From NCBI GenBank assembly GCA_015489565.1, contig WFZM01000005.1, positions 1-15,525 of the forward strand: a stretch of 15,525 nucleotides of DNA, given 5' to 3'. Source of the stretch: Patescibacteria group bacterium (GTDB taxonomy: Bacteria > Patescibacteriota > Minisyncoccia > Phycocordibacterales > UBA2100). Made by a program: the position numbers and the translations under genes. The notes beneath the pieces are model-generated. The model ran no database searches, was not told where the DNA came from, and worked only from the letters and a program-made list of their open reading frames with translations. The stretch's first letter is position 1, and each line of letters starts with the position of its first letter. Shown here piece after piece: positions 14,270-15,525 of this stretch.

Positions 14270-15283
14270 TTAGGATTTGCTTATTATCGCCTTTTTATAA
14301 GTGTCCAAGTGCTTCAAGGCAAGACCCGTTCCCTTAGCTACAGAGTAAAGCGCGTCATCTGCAAGCTCGGCTTTGACACCTGTTCTCCTGTAAATAAGCT
14401 CAGGCAGTTTACGCAGCTGGCTTGTACCACCGGACATAATAATCCCGTTGTCTATTATATCTGAAGCCAGCTCCGGCGGAGTGTTTTGCAAAACATATTT
14501 TATCGCCGCAACGATTTCTTTGAGCTCCCTTGAGATGGCACGCACAATTTCATTACTACTTATCTCAACCGAACGGGGCAATCCGCTTATATAATCGCGC
14601 CCTTTCACGGTCATTGTCAGCTCATCTTCAAGAGGCATGGAAGAGCCAATGTTAATCTTTATGTCCTCGGCTGTCTTATCTCCTATTGCCAGGTTGTATG
14701 TTTTTTTAACATAATCAACTATGGCCTGATCAACTTTATTACCGGCAACTTTCACAGAAGTGCTGGCAACTATTCCACCCAAAGATATCGCGGCTACGTC
14801 CGTTGTGCCTCCTCCTATGTCAACTATCATATGCCCTTGTGCCTCGTGTATTGGAATTCCGGCACCTATCGCCGCAAGAATCGGCTCTTTCATAACCTGC
14901 GCTGTCTTGGCACCGGCTTTTGTTGCCGCCTCAAGCACTGCGCGCCTTTCCGTTGAAGTAATGCCTGCAGGCACGGAAATCAAAACGTCCGGCTTTAAAA
15001 AGCTGTAACGCGGAAGAGCCTTGCGCATATAGTACTTCAGCATCACTTCCGTAACCTTGTAGTCTGCTATAACTCCATCCTTCATGGGACGGTAAGCTAC
15101 AATATCATCCGGGGTTCGCCCTATCATTTCTTTTGCCTCATCACCGACCGCAAGAATTTTATTTTCCTGAACAGAAACAGCAACCACGGACGGCTCTCTT
15201 AGTACCACACCTTTGCCCGGCACATAAACGAGTGTATAGGTAGTTCCCAAGTCTATCCCCAATTTCGGCACTATATTTATCAT
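14270..15283 (-). CDS. Second MreB/Mbl-type actin homolog
   Basis: The 337-residue actin-fold protein has phosphate-1 GIDLGTTYT at 9-17, phosphate-2 VDIGGGTTD at 154-162, and adenosine motif MSGGTSQLRKL at 283-293. It is clearly homologous along its whole length to the mreB at 4629-5735 but divergent. It starts directly before the first beta strand, so it lacks the basic N-terminal extension of the other copy. The segment EEP of canonical MreB reads KEP (132-134). It is not next to mreC but leads a unit with a delta'-like gene and frr. It could be an Mbl/MreBH-like partner filament or a specialised shape factor. A -10 element places the predicted transcript start exactly on the ATG. Confidence 0.88.
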   Translation of the reverse strand: MINIVPKLGIDLGTTYTLVYVPGKGVVLREPSVVAVSVQENKILAVGDEAKEMIGRTPDDIVAYRPMKDGVIADYKVTEVMLKYYMRKALPRYSFLKPDVLISVPAGITSTERRAVLEAATKAGAKTAQVMKEPILAAIGAGIPIHEAQGHMIVDIGGGTTDVAAISLGGIVASTSVKVAGNKVDQAIVDYVKKTYNLAIGDKTAEDIKINIGSSMPLEDELTMTVKGRDYISGLPRSVEISSNEIVRAISRELKEIVAAIKYVLQNTPPELASDIIDNGIIMSGGTSQLRKLPELIYRRTGVKAELADDALYSVAKGTGLALKHLDTYKKAIISKS

Positions 15284-15289
15284 GACTTT

Positions 15290-15317
15290 ATTTTACACGA
15301 AAAGGCTTGGCAGGCAA
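15290..15317 (-). promoter_or_regulatory. Promoter of the second mreB (leaderless spacing)
   Basis: Minus-strand TTGCCT (15312-15317, 4 of 6), a 16-base spacer, and TAAAAT (15290-15295, 5 of 6). The predicted start of transcription is 15283, the A of the ATG. No Shine-Dalgarno is present. The promoter lies in the 53-base gap after the partial upstream gene. Confidence 0.55.
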
Positions 15318-15336
15318 GTTTTTAAAAAATGCGATT

Positions 15337-15525
15337 CTAAAATATAAGCCAAGACCACCAAGGAGTTTTTTTATCTTTAACTATAAGAGAGCGTCTGTCC
15401 AGCGTAAGGTGCTCCTCATAGTAAGCGGGGATAAGCCAAAGAACTTTTACTTTTTCCCTTTTAACGATTGTCAACTCTGATTTTTCTTTATTTTCGGATA
15501 TAAGTTTATAGCCGGGGAATTTATC
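15337..15525 (-). CDS. C-terminal end of an unrecognised protein (partial)
   Basis: An open frame enters from the right window edge and ends at the TAG at 15337-15339, giving 62 visible residues. They are rich in Lys and Glu, with a hydrophobic stretch VLWLIPAYY (28-36), a LDRRSL segment (42-47), and a Trp-rich end WWSWLIF. The alternating pattern suggests beta strands ending in a short hydrophobic tail rather than a membrane helix. I do not recognise the family. The start and most of the protein lie outside the window. It is on the same strand as all other genes. Confidence 0.65.
   Translation of the reverse strand, partial: DKFPGYKLISENKEKSELTIVKREKVKVLWLIPAYYEEHLTLDRRSLIVKDKKTPWWSWLIF

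Noticed and set aside
15306..15353. CTTGGC/GCCAAG inverted repeat with a 36-base gap around the second mreB promoter
   Set aside because: Arms of only six bases at this distance are expected by chance, and there is no T-tract in a terminator position.
1..15525. CRISPR array, tRNA/rRNA genes, insertion sequences, attachment sites, riboswitches
   Set aside because: No spaced repeats, no tRNA-like cloverleaf sequence and no transposase were seen; gaps are too short for most structured RNAs.

Overview
The window looks like a compact housekeeping stretch from a streamlined, ultra-small bacterium of the Patescibacteria (Candidate Phyla Radiation), probably Parcubacteria-like. This is inferred from several features: Lys-rich proteins, shortened versions of core proteins (83-aa MreD-like, 208-aa delta'-like, 362-aa PGK, ProRS without an editing insertion), two MreB paralogs, intergenic gaps under 150 bp, and all genes on one strand. 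TGA ends at least two genes (tpiA and the delta'-like gene), so code 11 fits better than the TGA-recoded Gracilibacteria/Absconditabacteria code. No mobile element, CRISPR array, tRNA or rRNA gene was seen.

All 15 genes read leftward, so transcription runs from 15525 to 1. In that order: the C-terminal end of an unrecognised gene; a second mreB with a delta'-like clamp-loader gene and frr, closed by a hairpin terminator (about 13010); rseP with an M16C (presequence-protease-like) metallopeptidase; tpiA-pgk, overlapping by 4 nt; proS-mreB-mreC-mreD-like; corA-mrdA (PBP2); and a SIMPL-domain membrane protein followed by a strong hairpin at the window edge.

Two classical syntenies can be recognised. 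frr, rseP and proS keep the relative order of the widespread bacterial frr-uppS-cdsA-dxr-rseP-proS cluster, but uppS, cdsA and dxr are absent and M16C-tpiA-pgk sits between rseP and proS. mreB-mreC-mreD-mrdA is the standard cell-elongation cluster, here with corA inserted before mrdA. Together MreB, MreC, the MreD-like protein and PBP2 would form the lateral-wall elongation machine. TpiA and Pgk belong to lower glycolysis. Frr and ProS serve translation. RseP and the M16C enzyme handle membrane and peptide proteolysis.

The most interesting signal is regulatory. Five transcription-unit heads (mreB paralog, rseP, tpiA, proS, corA) each have a good -10 hexamer, usually with an extended TGn, placed so that the predicted start of transcription falls 0-2 nt from the start codon. 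This suggests systematic leaderless transcription. By contrast, the SIMPL gene has a perfect TGnTATAAT promoter duplicated exactly in a 39-bp tandem repeat. I see no clear novel multi-gene defence or metabolic system. The rest is ordinary core genome with some reduced or substituted active sites noted below.
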